Of a stretch of 64,000 bases of DNA, positions 55,228 through 63,813 are shown in pieces; within the stretch, counting starts at the first letter, position 1; each line of letters opens with the position of its first letter. The notes below the pieces were generated by a model. The model was given only the letters and a program-made list of their open reading frames with translations, searched no databases and had not been told where the DNA came from. The position numbers were made by a program, and so were the translations under genes. Source of the DNA: Bombiscardovia apis (GTDB taxonomy: Bacteria; Actinomycetota; Actinomycetes; Actinomycetales; Bifidobacteriaceae); contig NZ_AP026800.1 in the NCBI RefSeq assembly GCF_033095945.1, positions 1,426,001 to 1,490,000 of the forward strand. Reading direction: 5' to 3'.

Positions 55228-58200
55228 ATGCGTATGGGGCGCTCATTGCAGGCTATGGCTCTGGCCCTAGTCTTAACGGTCCTGGGGGGGGGGGTCCGCT
55301 AATTTAGCGCGACCGACCGCAGCTCACGCAGACCCCATAACCGACGCGCAAGGCTTCTCCCTCTCCCCCACCGAAGGCCCAGTAGAAGGCGGCAACGACG
55401 TCGCCATCACACCGCCGTTCAAGACCACAATTAAGTTTAAAGAAATACAAACCGGCAGTTGGTTTATCCTTGGCATTGACAGCGCCGGAAATCCATGGAC
55501 ATGGGGCTGGAATATCTACGGAAGTCTTGGCAATGGCAGCTCAGCTTCTTCTTACAATCTTCCTGTACGAGTAAGAGTTCCTACAAATGTAAAGTTTACT
55601 TCTTTCAGTGCAGGTGCATGGCATACCCTAGCTATCGACACAGACGGCAATCTCTGGACATGGGGACGCAATACATACGGTCAACTGGGAAACGGAAATA
55701 AAATAAATAGTAATGTACCAGTTCAGGTTCAAACACCCCCTGGCGTGAAATTTTCCAAAGTTAGTGCCGGTTGGTGGCATTCTATCGCTACAGATACGGA
55801 TGGCAATCTCTGGACATGGGGACACAATACATACGGTCAATTGGGAAACGGCACACAAACCGATAGCTTGACTCCTCAAAAGCTCTCAACTTCAGTACGT
55901 TTTTCTTCGGTCAGTGCCGGAGGCCAATTGTCAGTGGCTTTAGACCAAAATGGCAACGCATATGCATGGGGAAACAATAGAAACCAAGCTTTGGGTACTG
56001 GCAGTTTAAGCGCTTATGTAACAACTCCGCAGCTCGTTACAGGTGGATTACAGTTTAGCCAGATTAGCCCCAGTAAAGAGAGATACCCGTTTATCACAGC
56101 ACTCACCAAAACAGGCAATAAAGCATATGCATGGGGAAACAATGATTATGGTCAGCTTGGTGACGGCACTGTTACTACACGCACCGCACCATTCCCAGTG
56201 AATTCATCTCAGAGTTTCTCATCCATCAGCGCGGGCATGTGGCATGTGATGGCAATTGACACAACTAACCACGCATGGGCTTGGGGAGCTAACAGTAGCT
56301 TCAGCACAAGCACGCCTAGCGCTGGTCTAGTCGGAGATGGCACTGCCATAGACCGCCGAACACCTGTCCGAATTGCACCTCCCGCGGGTGCCTCTAGCGA
56401 TTTCGCTACCACCAGTGTTAGTTCAGGTATGACTATGTCAGCTTGCACCGGGAGCGATGGATTTGCGTATGCTTGGGGAAATAATTCACAAGGCCAGTTG
56501 GGAGATGGCACTACAGCTTGGCGTTTAACTCCTACGCGCATCGCCAACCCTGTAATTGCAGTTACGAGCGTCAGCTTCGACGGGATTGGGGCGGGGACGG
56601 TTACTCATGACACGGCTACTGATTTGTGGCATGTTAATGCGCCTCGGCATATGGTGCCAGGGAAGGTTAAGGTGCGGATTACTTGGACGCTGAATGGGCA
56701 GGCGCAGACTACGGTTTTGCTGGATTATGAGTATACGGTTTCGTATTCGGTGAGCTTTGATATGGCTGGGGCACCGGTCACACCGCCGGGGCAGCAGCAT
56801 GTGTTGAATGGACATAAAGCCTCGTGGCCTGCGGACGATCCCAAGTGGAACGGGTACTGGTTTGGGGGCTGGGAGCTCAACGGGAGCGCGTATGACTTTA
56901 CTCAGCCAGTGAACGGGAACATTACACTCAAAGCCCGGTGGAATTCGTATGCCTTTACCATTTCACCGACCAAGGGCGTCAGCCTGGGCGGCACGCACGT
57001 TACCGTAACACCGCCAGCTTTTGACGCGACGCTCACGCAGGTGAGCGCGGGCTGGTACCACTCGCTGGGCTTGGGGCGCGACGGGAAGGTCTACGCCTGG
57101 GGGCGCAACGATGCTGGGCAGTTGGGCGACGGTTCGGCCAGCAACCGCACTTCGCCGGTTGCGGTGCACACGCCGGGCGGCATGACGTTCACACAGGTGG
57201 TGGCGGGGCCGAACGACTCCTTTGCCCTAGCCACCAACGGCTCCCTCTACGCCTGGGGCTGGAACAGCAAGGGGCAGCTGGGCAACGGGAATACAGTAAA
57301 CCAATCCACGCCGGTGCTGGTGCCGGTGCCGGACGGGTCAACCAAGTACACAAAGATTATTCCAGGCCGCCAGCACACCCTGGCTGTGACCGACACCGGA
57401 GCACTCTACGCTTGGGGCGGCAACGATATGGGGCAGCTGGGCGAAGGCACGACTTTCGACTCGCTCACACCAGTCAAGGTCAAGCTGCCAACCGGCGTGA
57501 CGGGCTTTACGCAAATCAGCGCGGGCTCCTCCCACACGGTGGCTCTCGGCTCGGATGGGCGGGCCTACAGCTGGGGTTGGAACGGCTACGGGCAGCTGGG
57601 CTCGGCAGCCGTGGCGGTCGGCGGGCAGAGTTCCACGCCGGTTGCTGTTGACCTGCCGGGCGGGGTGTCGAGCTTCAAGCAGGTGGTGGCTAGCAACGAT
57701 TGGAGCCTAGGCATCAGTTCAAGCGGCCACATCTACACCTGGGGCTACAACGGTGACAACCAGCTCGGCGACGGCACCACCACCAACCGAAGCACCCCAG
57801 TCGCGCCCGCTCTGCCGGGCGGTCTCAGCTTCGACCAGGTGAGTGTAGAAGGAGACGGCACGGTGGCACTCGCCAGCTCCGGCGCAGCTTACGCTTGGGG
57901 CTGGAACGGCTACGGGCAGCTGGGAACCGGCAACCAGAACAGCCAAGCCAATCCTGCACAAATCACCCCTCCCGGCGGCGTAACCTACGCTAAAGTCATG
58001 GTCGGCAGACAACACAGCTTAGCCATCGACACCACCGGCAAAGTCTGGACTTGGGGAGACAACCAATACGGACAGTTGGGCAACGGTACTGGCGGATCAG
58101 CCGGAAACCTGAGTCTGAGCGCCGTGGGAGTCACGAATCCCAAGCTGGTCATCAGCAAGGTTCGCTTCGACTCCACCGATGGAACCGGCCTAACCCCTAA

Positions 58201-58528
58201 CTCCGACGGCACCTGGGGTGTAATCACCCCAGCCCACGCGGACGGCCCAGTCACCGTCACCATCTCCTGGAGCCTAGTAGGCACGCCGCAAACCGACTAC
58301 CCCATCAACTCCTACACCTACTTCACGGTCTTCAACCTGCCCAATGCCGGTTCAATCCCCCTAAACCGCCTAACCGGCGGCAGCCTCCTAGGCCTAAGCG
58401 CCCTAACCGGCCTCGCCTACGCCGGCTACACCTTGTCACGCAAACGCCGCCACCCAGGCCGCAACCGCAGACGCCGCCACCCAGGCCGCAACCGCAGACG
58501 CCGCGCACACGCACCACAAGCGAGCTAA
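55228..58528 (+). CDS. Cell-wall-anchored RCC1-repeat protein, switched off by an 11-G tract
   Basis: ATG at 55228 has GGAGGG seven bases upstream and opens a signal peptide (MRMGRSLQAMALALVLTVL) that reaches a run of 11 G (55284-55294) and then stops at TAA 55300. With ten G the frame continues SANLARPTAAHA-D (signal peptidase site) and stays open to 58528, about 1,099 residues. The mature part has about five N-terminal RCC1 repeats, an InlB-like/flg_new domain (VSFDMAGAP, around 56740-56950), then about eight more RCC1 repeats (WGWNSKGQLGNGN type). The C-terminus is NLPNAGS (LPxTG variant), a membrane span and a basic tail with a duplicated RHPGRNRRR. RCC1 propellers bind proteins; a role in attachment is inferred. 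The N-terminal repeats are more AT-rich than the C-terminal ones. Confidence 0.85.
55284..55294 (+). repeat. Poly-G tract (11 G) inside the signal-peptide codons
   Basis: Eleven consecutive G in the first 70 bases of the RCC1 gene. Each gain or loss of one base shifts the frame; 10 or 13 G give the open frame, 11 gives a truncated 24-codon product. This is the classic position and length for slipped-strand phase variation. The exact count may be affected by sequencing error. Confidence 0.85.
55646..55860 (+). repeat. Near-identical tandem RCC1-coding units
   Basis: GGCAATCTCTGGACATGGGG starts at 55646 and again at 55802, 156 bases (52 codons) apart, and similarity continues for about 60 bases around each. 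The unit equals one RCC1 blade. Such repeats can recombine to change blade number. Confidence 0.6.
58445..58498 (+). repeat. 27-base perfect tandem repeat in the RCC1 protein tail
   Basis: Two identical 27-base units (58445-58471 and 58472-58498) encode a doubled basic segment RHPGRNRRR after the membrane span. Expected to vary in copy number. Confidence 0.7.
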
Positions 58529-58581
58529 GGGCTCGCTCCCCTCCCCTGCCCGACCCAACGTCGCGCACTCCTTTATCCACA

Positions 58582-58645
58582 AAGCGAGCCGACTACCCAC
58601 ATTCGACCACATTGGCCGCCCAGGTAGCCGGCTCGCTCGCTTTCG
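58582..58645 (+). terminator. Terminator-like long inverted repeat after the RCC1 gene
   Basis: AGCGAGCCGACTACC (58583-58597) pairs with GGTAGCCGGCTCGCT (58623-58637), one mismatch, followed by CGCTTTC. A shorter GCGAGC/GCTCGC hairpin lies at the stop codon. Confidence 0.5.
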
Positions 58646-58674
58646 CTCTAGTGTTGTGCCCACAGCCAGTGTTT

Positions 58675-59244
58675 ATGAGCGGAAAGCGACATGATATGGA
58701 AGAACATGCAGATACAAGGAAAACGAGAATTAGCCGGTGTACTCGTGGAAAACCAGCGATATACCAGTGGATTGGCCAACCTATCAAAAGCGAAAATGAA
58801 TTTCCAACACCGCTGGAAATCGGCAACCACTTTGCCAATATCATCGCCAAAGACAAATTCATCTCCGGAGCGTTGACCTACTACTCCTATGAAGCCTTCA
58901 GAATGCGAATAGCAACGGCTATCGCAGCGAAAATTAAGCACGCCTCACTCGGCATGCTCGCAGCCGGGTCTGACGTTGTTCCATTAGCCAGTGCAGGGCA
59001 CCGCCCGCTCTTTGAGATTCGATGGGAAGCACGCTACGCCTACCTGCGCGGGGGCGCTACTGTGCATATCCGGCAGTATGTAGGCGAGCCCAGCACTAAA
59101 CCAAACTTAATTTTGGGATTGCACACCCATGAGAAACAGGTGGCGGGTAGCCCAGCAGAAATCCGCATCTTACAAAATGCGCAAATATCCATTGCAATAC
59201 AACTCTTTGAACAGTGGCAAGGAGCGCAAACATGCAAACAGTAG
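58675..59244 (+). CDS. Unknown protein, possible HigB/RelE-like toxin
   Basis: 189 residues (start uncertain: 58675 or 58696). Not confidently recognised. The C-terminal half has LFEIRWEARYAYLRGG, VHIRQYVGEPS and ILGLHTHEKQVAGSPAEIRI, which resembles the strand-strand-helix end of HigB/RelE-type and phage Gp49-like proteins (LxELR then LLHGFxKK then EI). The N-terminal 85 residues are extra compared with those toxins. The next gene, overlapping or close, is an XRE regulator, the usual order toxin then antitoxin. Hypothesis only. Confidence 0.45.
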   Translation: MSGKRHDMEEHADTRKTRISRCTRGKPAIYQWIGQPIKSENEFPTPLEIGNHFANIIAKDKFISGALTYYSYEAFRMRIATAIAAKIKHASLGMLAAGSDVVPLASAGHRPLFEIRWEARYAYLRGGATVHIRQYVGEPSTKPNLILGLHTHEKQVAGSPAEIRILQNAQISIAIQLFEQWQGAQTCKQ

Positions 59245-59256
59245 ACCAGAATATTA

Positions 59257-59291
59257 CAAATGCTAATATTAGTATTGTTAATATCCCGACA
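59257..59291. promoter_or_regulatory. AT-rich palindromic operator before the XRE gene
   Basis: CTAATATTAG and flanking TATTAC and GTTAATAT elements form an AT-rich palindromic cluster 20 to 50 bases before the ATG at 59307. Likely operator for the XRE protein; position-based. Confidence 0.35.
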
Positions 59292-59306
59292 CCGGAAGGA
59301 TTAACA

Positions 59307-59795
59307 ATGCCGAACGAGCAGCCCCGCGAATTTGACCCACGCTACGACTACGAAGAACTGTCGCTTGACTTATATTGGCAGGCCGACGAATTGCTCAACC
59401 AGCTCGTAGGCATGAGGCAGGAGCGCGGACTGACTCAGGCAGAGCTCGCTAAACGTATGGGTGTCACGCAGTCTTACGTGTCGCAAATTGAGACTGGGCG
59501 GAAGGACTTAGTAGAGCTGCTCGGTGCCTATGCGGTAGAAGTTGGCGCTCGCGTTACGTATGTAGTAGAACCCGCAGAAGAGAGCCACGCGCACGAAGCT
59601 GAGGAATTCACGGCCCGCCCGATTCGCGCACGCCCGGAAAATATTTTGGCTTACGACCCCGATGAACTCGACCAGCAAGAGCGGGAAGAGTACCAGATTG
59701 CTAAACGAGTGCGAGAAGAACTGAAAAGCAGAAAAAACAGCACGAAGAAGCCGGGCGAGAGACCTGACACGCAGCACAAGAATCTAGACGAGTGA
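59307..59795 (+). CDS. XRE-family HTH regulator, possible antitoxin
   Basis: 162 residues from ATG at 59307, preceded by GAAGGA at seven bases (an ATG at 59232 that overlaps the upstream gene is an alternative). An XRE HTH is at about 30-85 (RQERGLTQAELAKRMGVTQSYVSQIETGRKD), followed by an acidic, charged tail of about 75 residues that is probably flexible. Such tails in HigA-like antitoxins are proteolysis targets. Paired with the unknown gene upstream; AT-rich palindromes precede it. Confidence 0.78.
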   Translation: MPNEQPREFDPRYDYEELSLDLYWQADELLNQLVGMRQERGLTQAELAKRMGVTQSYVSQIETGRKDLVELLGAYAVEVGARVTYVVEPAEESHAHEAEEFTARPIRARPENILAYDPDELDQQEREEYQIAKRVREELKSRKNSTKKPGERPDTQHKNLDE

Positions 59796-59888
59796 GCTTT
59801 TTTACGAGGGGTTGGGGTCTGTTAAGCTTTCTCTTAGGGGACAGACAACTTACCTGTGGGGTAGCTCAACTGACCGGGAGTGAAGGCT

Positions 59889-60743
59889 ATGGCTTCCATA
59901 TTTAAACAGATGAAGGATTTCATCCGCGACAGCTGGAATGAGGCCGACGAGGACTCCGCGGCCGAGCAGCAGGCTACAGCGAGCGCCGGTACGGCAACGA
60001 ACTCAAGCAGCCAACCGAGCCCAGCCACAGAAGCAAACGCCGGGCAGCCAGAGTCTGAAGAAGCACAGGCAGCTCAGCAGACGCTAGAACGCATTGCCAG
60101 GCTCCACCAGGCAGAGATTTTCGCATGCTCGCTAGCTGCACCCTTTAGGGCTTCTGCCTGCTACGACTGGTTCTCCCTCTTTAAGTCCAGCCGCCAAGAC
60201 CCCGACCCGAACGTGGTGCCCTTCCACCTCTATAGTTTTGGCGACAGCAGCGCTCTCAAGCAGGATCAGATTGACATGCTCCGCCAGCAGCAGGAGCGCA
60301 GTTTCGGCATTGAACACAATGAAGACGTGCTCAAAATTGGCAAAAACTTCCTGTCTTTAACCGGCATTTCCCTGCCTTCTTTGTCCAACGTTGAGGAAAT
60401 GCCGTCGCCCTTGGACGGTTTCACCTTTGACCGCGAAGACGACGGGGTAAACGCTTGGCTGGTGAGCGCTTTCGCTTCCCTGCTGGTCACCGGCACCGAG
60501 TGCAACGGGCTACCTAAAGAGCAGGCCGTGCAGATACTGTCTGAGCTGGCGCCTGTGGTCCTGCGCAACTACCAGGACTGGGAGCAGTACGCCTTCGACT
60601 TCCTCAAAACTGACCAACTGCTAGGCATTAACAAGGGCCGCGGGGCCAAGCTCCTGCACAACACTGTCGAGAGTCTTGGCTTCAAGTCTGGCAGCCCCTG
60701 GGTGCGCTACCCTTTGAGCACCTACCGCGATATGGCTGCCTAA
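59889..60743 (+). CDS. Divergent DUF1266-like protein
   Basis: 284 residues. The first 75 are Ala/Ser/Glu-rich and low complexity. The rest has no Walker, protease or HTH motif. The segment NAWLVSAFASLLVTG ... QDWEQYAFDFLKT resembles the C-terminal AWD-R-x-y-I-S-W-E-x-y pattern of DUF1266 proteins, of which the third gene in this run (61940) is a clear member. GGGAG is eight bases before the ATG. Same strand and close to the next gene (34 bases). Function unknown. Confidence 0.55.
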   Translation: MASIFKQMKDFIRDSWNEADEDSAAEQQATASAGTATNSSSQPSPATEANAGQPESEEAQAAQQTLERIARLHQAEIFACSLAAPFRASACYDWFSLFKSSRQDPDPNVVPFHLYSFGDSSALKQDQIDMLRQQQERSFGIEHNEDVLKIGKNFLSLTGISLPSLSNVEEMPSPLDGFTFDREDDGVNAWLVSAFASLLVTGTECNGLPKEQAVQILSELAPVVLRNYQDWEQYAFDFLKTDQLLGINKGRGAKLLHNTVESLGFKSGSPWVRYPLSTYRDMAA

Positions 60744-60777
60744 GTAGCGGCTACAATCCTTAGAAAGGCCTCCCTCT

Positions 60778-61917
60778 ATGGGTAAGACCAGCAGTTCGGG
60801 CGGATTCCCCTGGAATCGCGGTTCCAAGCAACCCTCCTACCGCTCGCCTTTTGACCAAGACGACCAGGTTTCGTTTGACAGCTCAGACGACAGTCTTCTC
60901 GAACTCGATTCCGAAATCAAGCCGGGCAGCGCAAGTCAGCTCAACAACCCCACCGAACGCTGGTCACAGGCAGAGGGAACGCCGCTACATGAGCCGCAGG
61001 CCAGCGAAACACCCTACTATGCAGCAGCTAGTACCAGCAAAGATTCTTCCTACGATAATGATGATGACTACGACTTTGACGACAGCGATGACGAGGAAGA
61101 CGGAGATGTAGACGGGGAAAACTCAGAGCAACCAGCACTCTATGCTTATCAAGGTTCGCCTCTTGCCATTATCTTAGCCCAGCGTGAGAAAAAGCATTTG
61201 GTCCATCTCATGGCCATTACCATCGTTATGGTGCTCTTGGCAGATGCCATCTTCACCCTAGTAAGGGTCCAGCAACCCCGCTGGCTGTTCGGCAACCTGA
61301 GCGACAACGGCGTAACGGAATTCCAACACCACCCAAACCTCGTCGTGTTCGGCATTTACCTGCTAGCGCTCACCCTCAGCATTGTCAGCTTCTTTATGGC
61401 GGTCCACATCAAATGGCGTAGCAAGCACCACGGTTCAACCCTGCGCTCATTCGCCATCTGGACTCGTCGCTTTTGCGCTGTAACTGCACTGTCTTGCGCC
61501 ATTATGGTTGGTGCCGGAGGACCAGCCTTCTTCGACCAACTCGGCCAGGGCACACTCCCTCTGCTGCCTACTAACAGCCGCGTTTTAGGCTCCGAATACA
61601 AGACTATCGAAGGCTGGCTGGCAGAGGGCAACCATAAGCGCGAACTCAAAGCTGCCTTTGAAGCACCAAACGAACGCATCATAGCCGATATTAGGGCTGA
61701 GGGTTTCAACCTCTCAGTGCATATCAGCGCCCCCGATAACTCTTATGAAGAGCTGAAACCAGCGATCGAGCAAGTCTCAAGGCGAGCTATGGAAGAACTT
61801 AACGCTTATGGCGTTAGCAATTGCCAAGTCAGCATTCAAGGAGTTGCTAAAAATGCCCAACTCCTTCCTGATTTGACCTTGACCAAAGACCAACTTATGC
61901 CGGGAAATCTGGCATAA
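60778..61917 (+). CDS. Acidic membrane protein of the DUF1266 cassette, unknown
   Basis: 379 residues. The N-terminal 130 are polar and very acidic (DNDDDYDFDDSDDEED near 97-112), then three membrane spans (about 140-162, 188-208 and 232-254), then a 100-residue extracytoplasmic or cytoplasmic C-terminal domain (FNLSVHISAPDNSYEEL). No family recognised. It lies between two DUF1266-type genes with 22 to 34-base gaps, so the three are probably co-transcribed and act together. Confidence 0.65.
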   Translation: MGKTSSSGGFPWNRGSKQPSYRSPFDQDDQVSFDSSDDSLLELDSEIKPGSASQLNNPTERWSQAEGTPLHEPQASETPYYAAASTSKDSSYDNDDDYDFDDSDDEEDGDVDGENSEQPALYAYQGSPLAIILAQREKKHLVHLMAITIVMVLLADAIFTLVRVQQPRWLFGNLSDNGVTEFQHHPNLVVFGIYLLALTLSIVSFFMAVHIKWRSKHHGSTLRSFAIWTRRFCAVTALSCAIMVGAGGPAFFDQLGQGTLPLLPTNSRVLGSEYKTIEGWLAEGNHKRELKAAFEAPNERIIADIRAEGFNLSVHISAPDNSYEELKPAIEQVSRRAMEELNAYGVSNCQVSIQGVAKNAQLLPDLTLTKDQLMPGNLA

Positions 61918-61939
61918 ACCAACAACAAGAAAGAAGAAC

Positions 61940-62797
61940 ATGGCAGAATTCGCAGAAAAGCTCGGCCAAGCTATGATTGACAACGCCCAGCTGAACTTCT
62001 ACCCAGAAGGCAAAAGCGGTAAAGGCGACTTCGGCGAGAGCACGCCCGAAGCCTATACCAGCGAGCACTACAACTTTGACCAGCAGTGGCTGCTAGCCTT
62101 GGGCTCCTTCATGTGCGCCTACACCGGCGATTATATTAACGCTTTCAAGTCCACCGGCAATGATTCCTACATCAAGATGAACTTGGAAGACGCTTGGGGC
62201 ATTGTGGATGCCGATAGCTTCCGCAAAACCGCTCAAGAGCTGATTGATACCGGGCACCGAACCAAGTTCCAGCCTCACATGGAGCTCATCTCCAGCTACC
62301 GCGAGACACTCAACAACTCGGGTGTCCTCATGAAATGTGCTGTCAACGTGATCCCCAACACCGCTATCCCCTACTTCCAAAAGAAGCACGATATGGACTT
62401 TAGGCAGGTAGCGCCCGCACTTGGCCTAGAGAATGCAGAACTAGTCAGAATGCTCGAAATTGGCCACGGGAAAGCCACGATGGAGCATGACGAACTTCTG
62501 GGCGATATGCGCAACGTTGACAACATCTTGGCTTGGGATGCCGTCCGCCTCGCCAACATCAGCCGCCTAGCGATGCTCGCAGGATACATCTCACAAGAAG
62601 AGGCCGAGCAGTACGCCAGCCAGCTCAAGAAGCAGGTGCAGGATACCTACAATAGCTGGCAAGAAGTCGGGGCCGCTTACACCTTAGGTGCCATTATCTG
62701 GCACCCTTCGCAAACCCGCGCCGAGGCCATGAATCGCACAGTCGATATGCTTCTGCAAGATCCACGAGCTTTGGTGAACAAGATAGCCTTCAAGTAA
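61940..62797 (+). CDS. DUF1266 protein
   Basis: 285 residues. QWLLALGSFMCAYTGD near 48, LEDAWGIVDADSFRKTAQELIDTGHRTKFQ (73-103) and AWDAVRLANISRLAMLAGYISQEEAEQ (about 195-220) with YNSWQEVGAAYTLG are the conserved blocks of the DUF1266 family, found in enteric and other bacteria with unknown function. GAAAGAAG precedes the ATG. Last gene of the three-gene run. Confidence 0.78.
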   Translation: MAEFAEKLGQAMIDNAQLNFYPEGKSGKGDFGESTPEAYTSEHYNFDQQWLLALGSFMCAYTGDYINAFKSTGNDSYIKMNLEDAWGIVDADSFRKTAQELIDTGHRTKFQPHMELISSYRETLNNSGVLMKCAVNVIPNTAIPYFQKKHDMDFRQVAPALGLENAELVRMLEIGHGKATMEHDELLGDMRNVDNILAWDAVRLANISRLAMLAGYISQEEAEQYASQLKKQVQDTYNSWQEVGAAYTLGAIIWHPSQTRAEAMNRTVDMLLQDPRALVNKIAFK

Positions 62798-62840
62798 TCC
62801 GGCGTTTCTCAAGCTTTCCGCGCTTTTGCTCACCCACTAG

Positions 62841-62901
62841 GCGCGCTGCTGCCCAACTTGCACTTCAAGCGACTTGAAGGATTAGTCTGGCAGCAGCGCG
62901 C
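62841..62901. repeat. Nested perfect palindromes between the DUF1266 cassette and the SDR gene
   Basis: GCGCGCTGCTGCC (62841-62853) pairs with GGCAGCAGCGCGC (62889-62901), 13 bases exactly. Inside the loop CTTCAAG-CGA-CTTGAAG (62863-62879) is a second perfect palindrome. No T run follows, so it is not a typical terminator. Confidence 0.65.
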
Positions 62902-62929
62902 AGTAGCGGGCGCGGAAAGGTTGATTCAC

Positions 62930-63676
62930 ATGACTATTGCAAACAAAACAGTACTGATTACAGGCGCTTCCTCGGGCATCGGCGAAGCGAGCGCCAAACT
63001 CTTAGCCCAGCAGGGCGCAAATGTAGTCTTGGGGGCCCGCCGCGAGGGCAAGCTCAAGCAGATTGCGGACGACATTTCGGCAGCAGGCGGACATGCAGCA
63101 TACCGTCAGTTGGATGTGACCGATCCGCAGCAAAACAAGGATTTCGTAGCCTTCGCCAAGGAACAATTCGGCAGCGTAGACGTGATGTTTTTGAACGCTG
63201 GTCTCATGCCCTCTTCCCCACTTTCGGCGCTCAAAACCGACGAGTGGAATCAGATGATAGACGTGAATTTGAAGGGCGTATTGAACGGCATCGCCGCAGC
63301 CCTGCCTGAATTTACCAGCCAAAAGTCGGGCCAATTCATTACCACCTCTTCGGTTGCCGGCTTGAAAGCCTACCCAAATGGCGCGGTCTACGGCGCGACC
63401 AAGTGGGCAGTGCGCGACCTAATGGAAGTACTGCGAATGGAGTCAGCCATCGAAGGCACCCATATTCGCACGGCAACAATCTACCCGGCAGCCATCCAAA
63501 CCGAGCTCTTGAGCACTATTACCGACCCGGGCGCTTTGGAAGCCATGAACCAGACCTACGACACCTATCAGATTGCGCCCGAGCGCGTGGCCTCCGTCGT
63601 ATCCTTCGCTATCGACCAGCCCGAAGACACCAACGTCTGCGAGTTCACGATTGGCCCCACCACCCAGCCTTGGTAA
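62930..63676 (+). CDS. SDR-family oxidoreductase
   Basis: 248 residues. TGASSGIG cofactor loop at 12-19, NAG at about 89 and the catalytic Ser, YGATKWA (Tyr-x-x-x-Lys) at about 153-157. Classical short-chain dehydrogenase fold, closest in pattern to the YdfG/Sorbose-reductase-like group. ATG at 62930 has GAAAGG nine bases upstream. Substrate unknown. Confidence 0.9.
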   Translation: MTIANKTVLITGASSGIGEASAKLLAQQGANVVLGARREGKLKQIADDISAAGGHAAYRQLDVTDPQQNKDFVAFAKEQFGSVDVMFLNAGLMPSSPLSALKTDEWNQMIDVNLKGVLNGIAAALPEFTSQKSGQFITTSSVAGLKAYPNGAVYGATKWAVRDLMEVLRMESAIEGTHIRTATIYPAAIQTELLSTITDPGALEAMNQTYDTYQIAPERVASVVSFAIDQPEDTNVCEFTIGPTTQPW

Positions 63677-63813
63677 AGCTCGCGCCACTTGCTTAGAGCC
63701 TGGCAAAGCTTCAGGTCAACCTGCTTTGGCTTGGCGCTCGCCCTGCTGTATAGTCAGCTGTATCGGGCGAGCAGCCAGTCAAAGTCGGCTGGCTGCGAAA
63801 CAAGGGATTAAGC

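Noticed and set aside
55023-55307. 94-codon ORF upstream of the RCC1 gene
   Set aside because: It reads across the true signal peptide and G tract in another frame; the frame starting at 55228 explains the sequence better.
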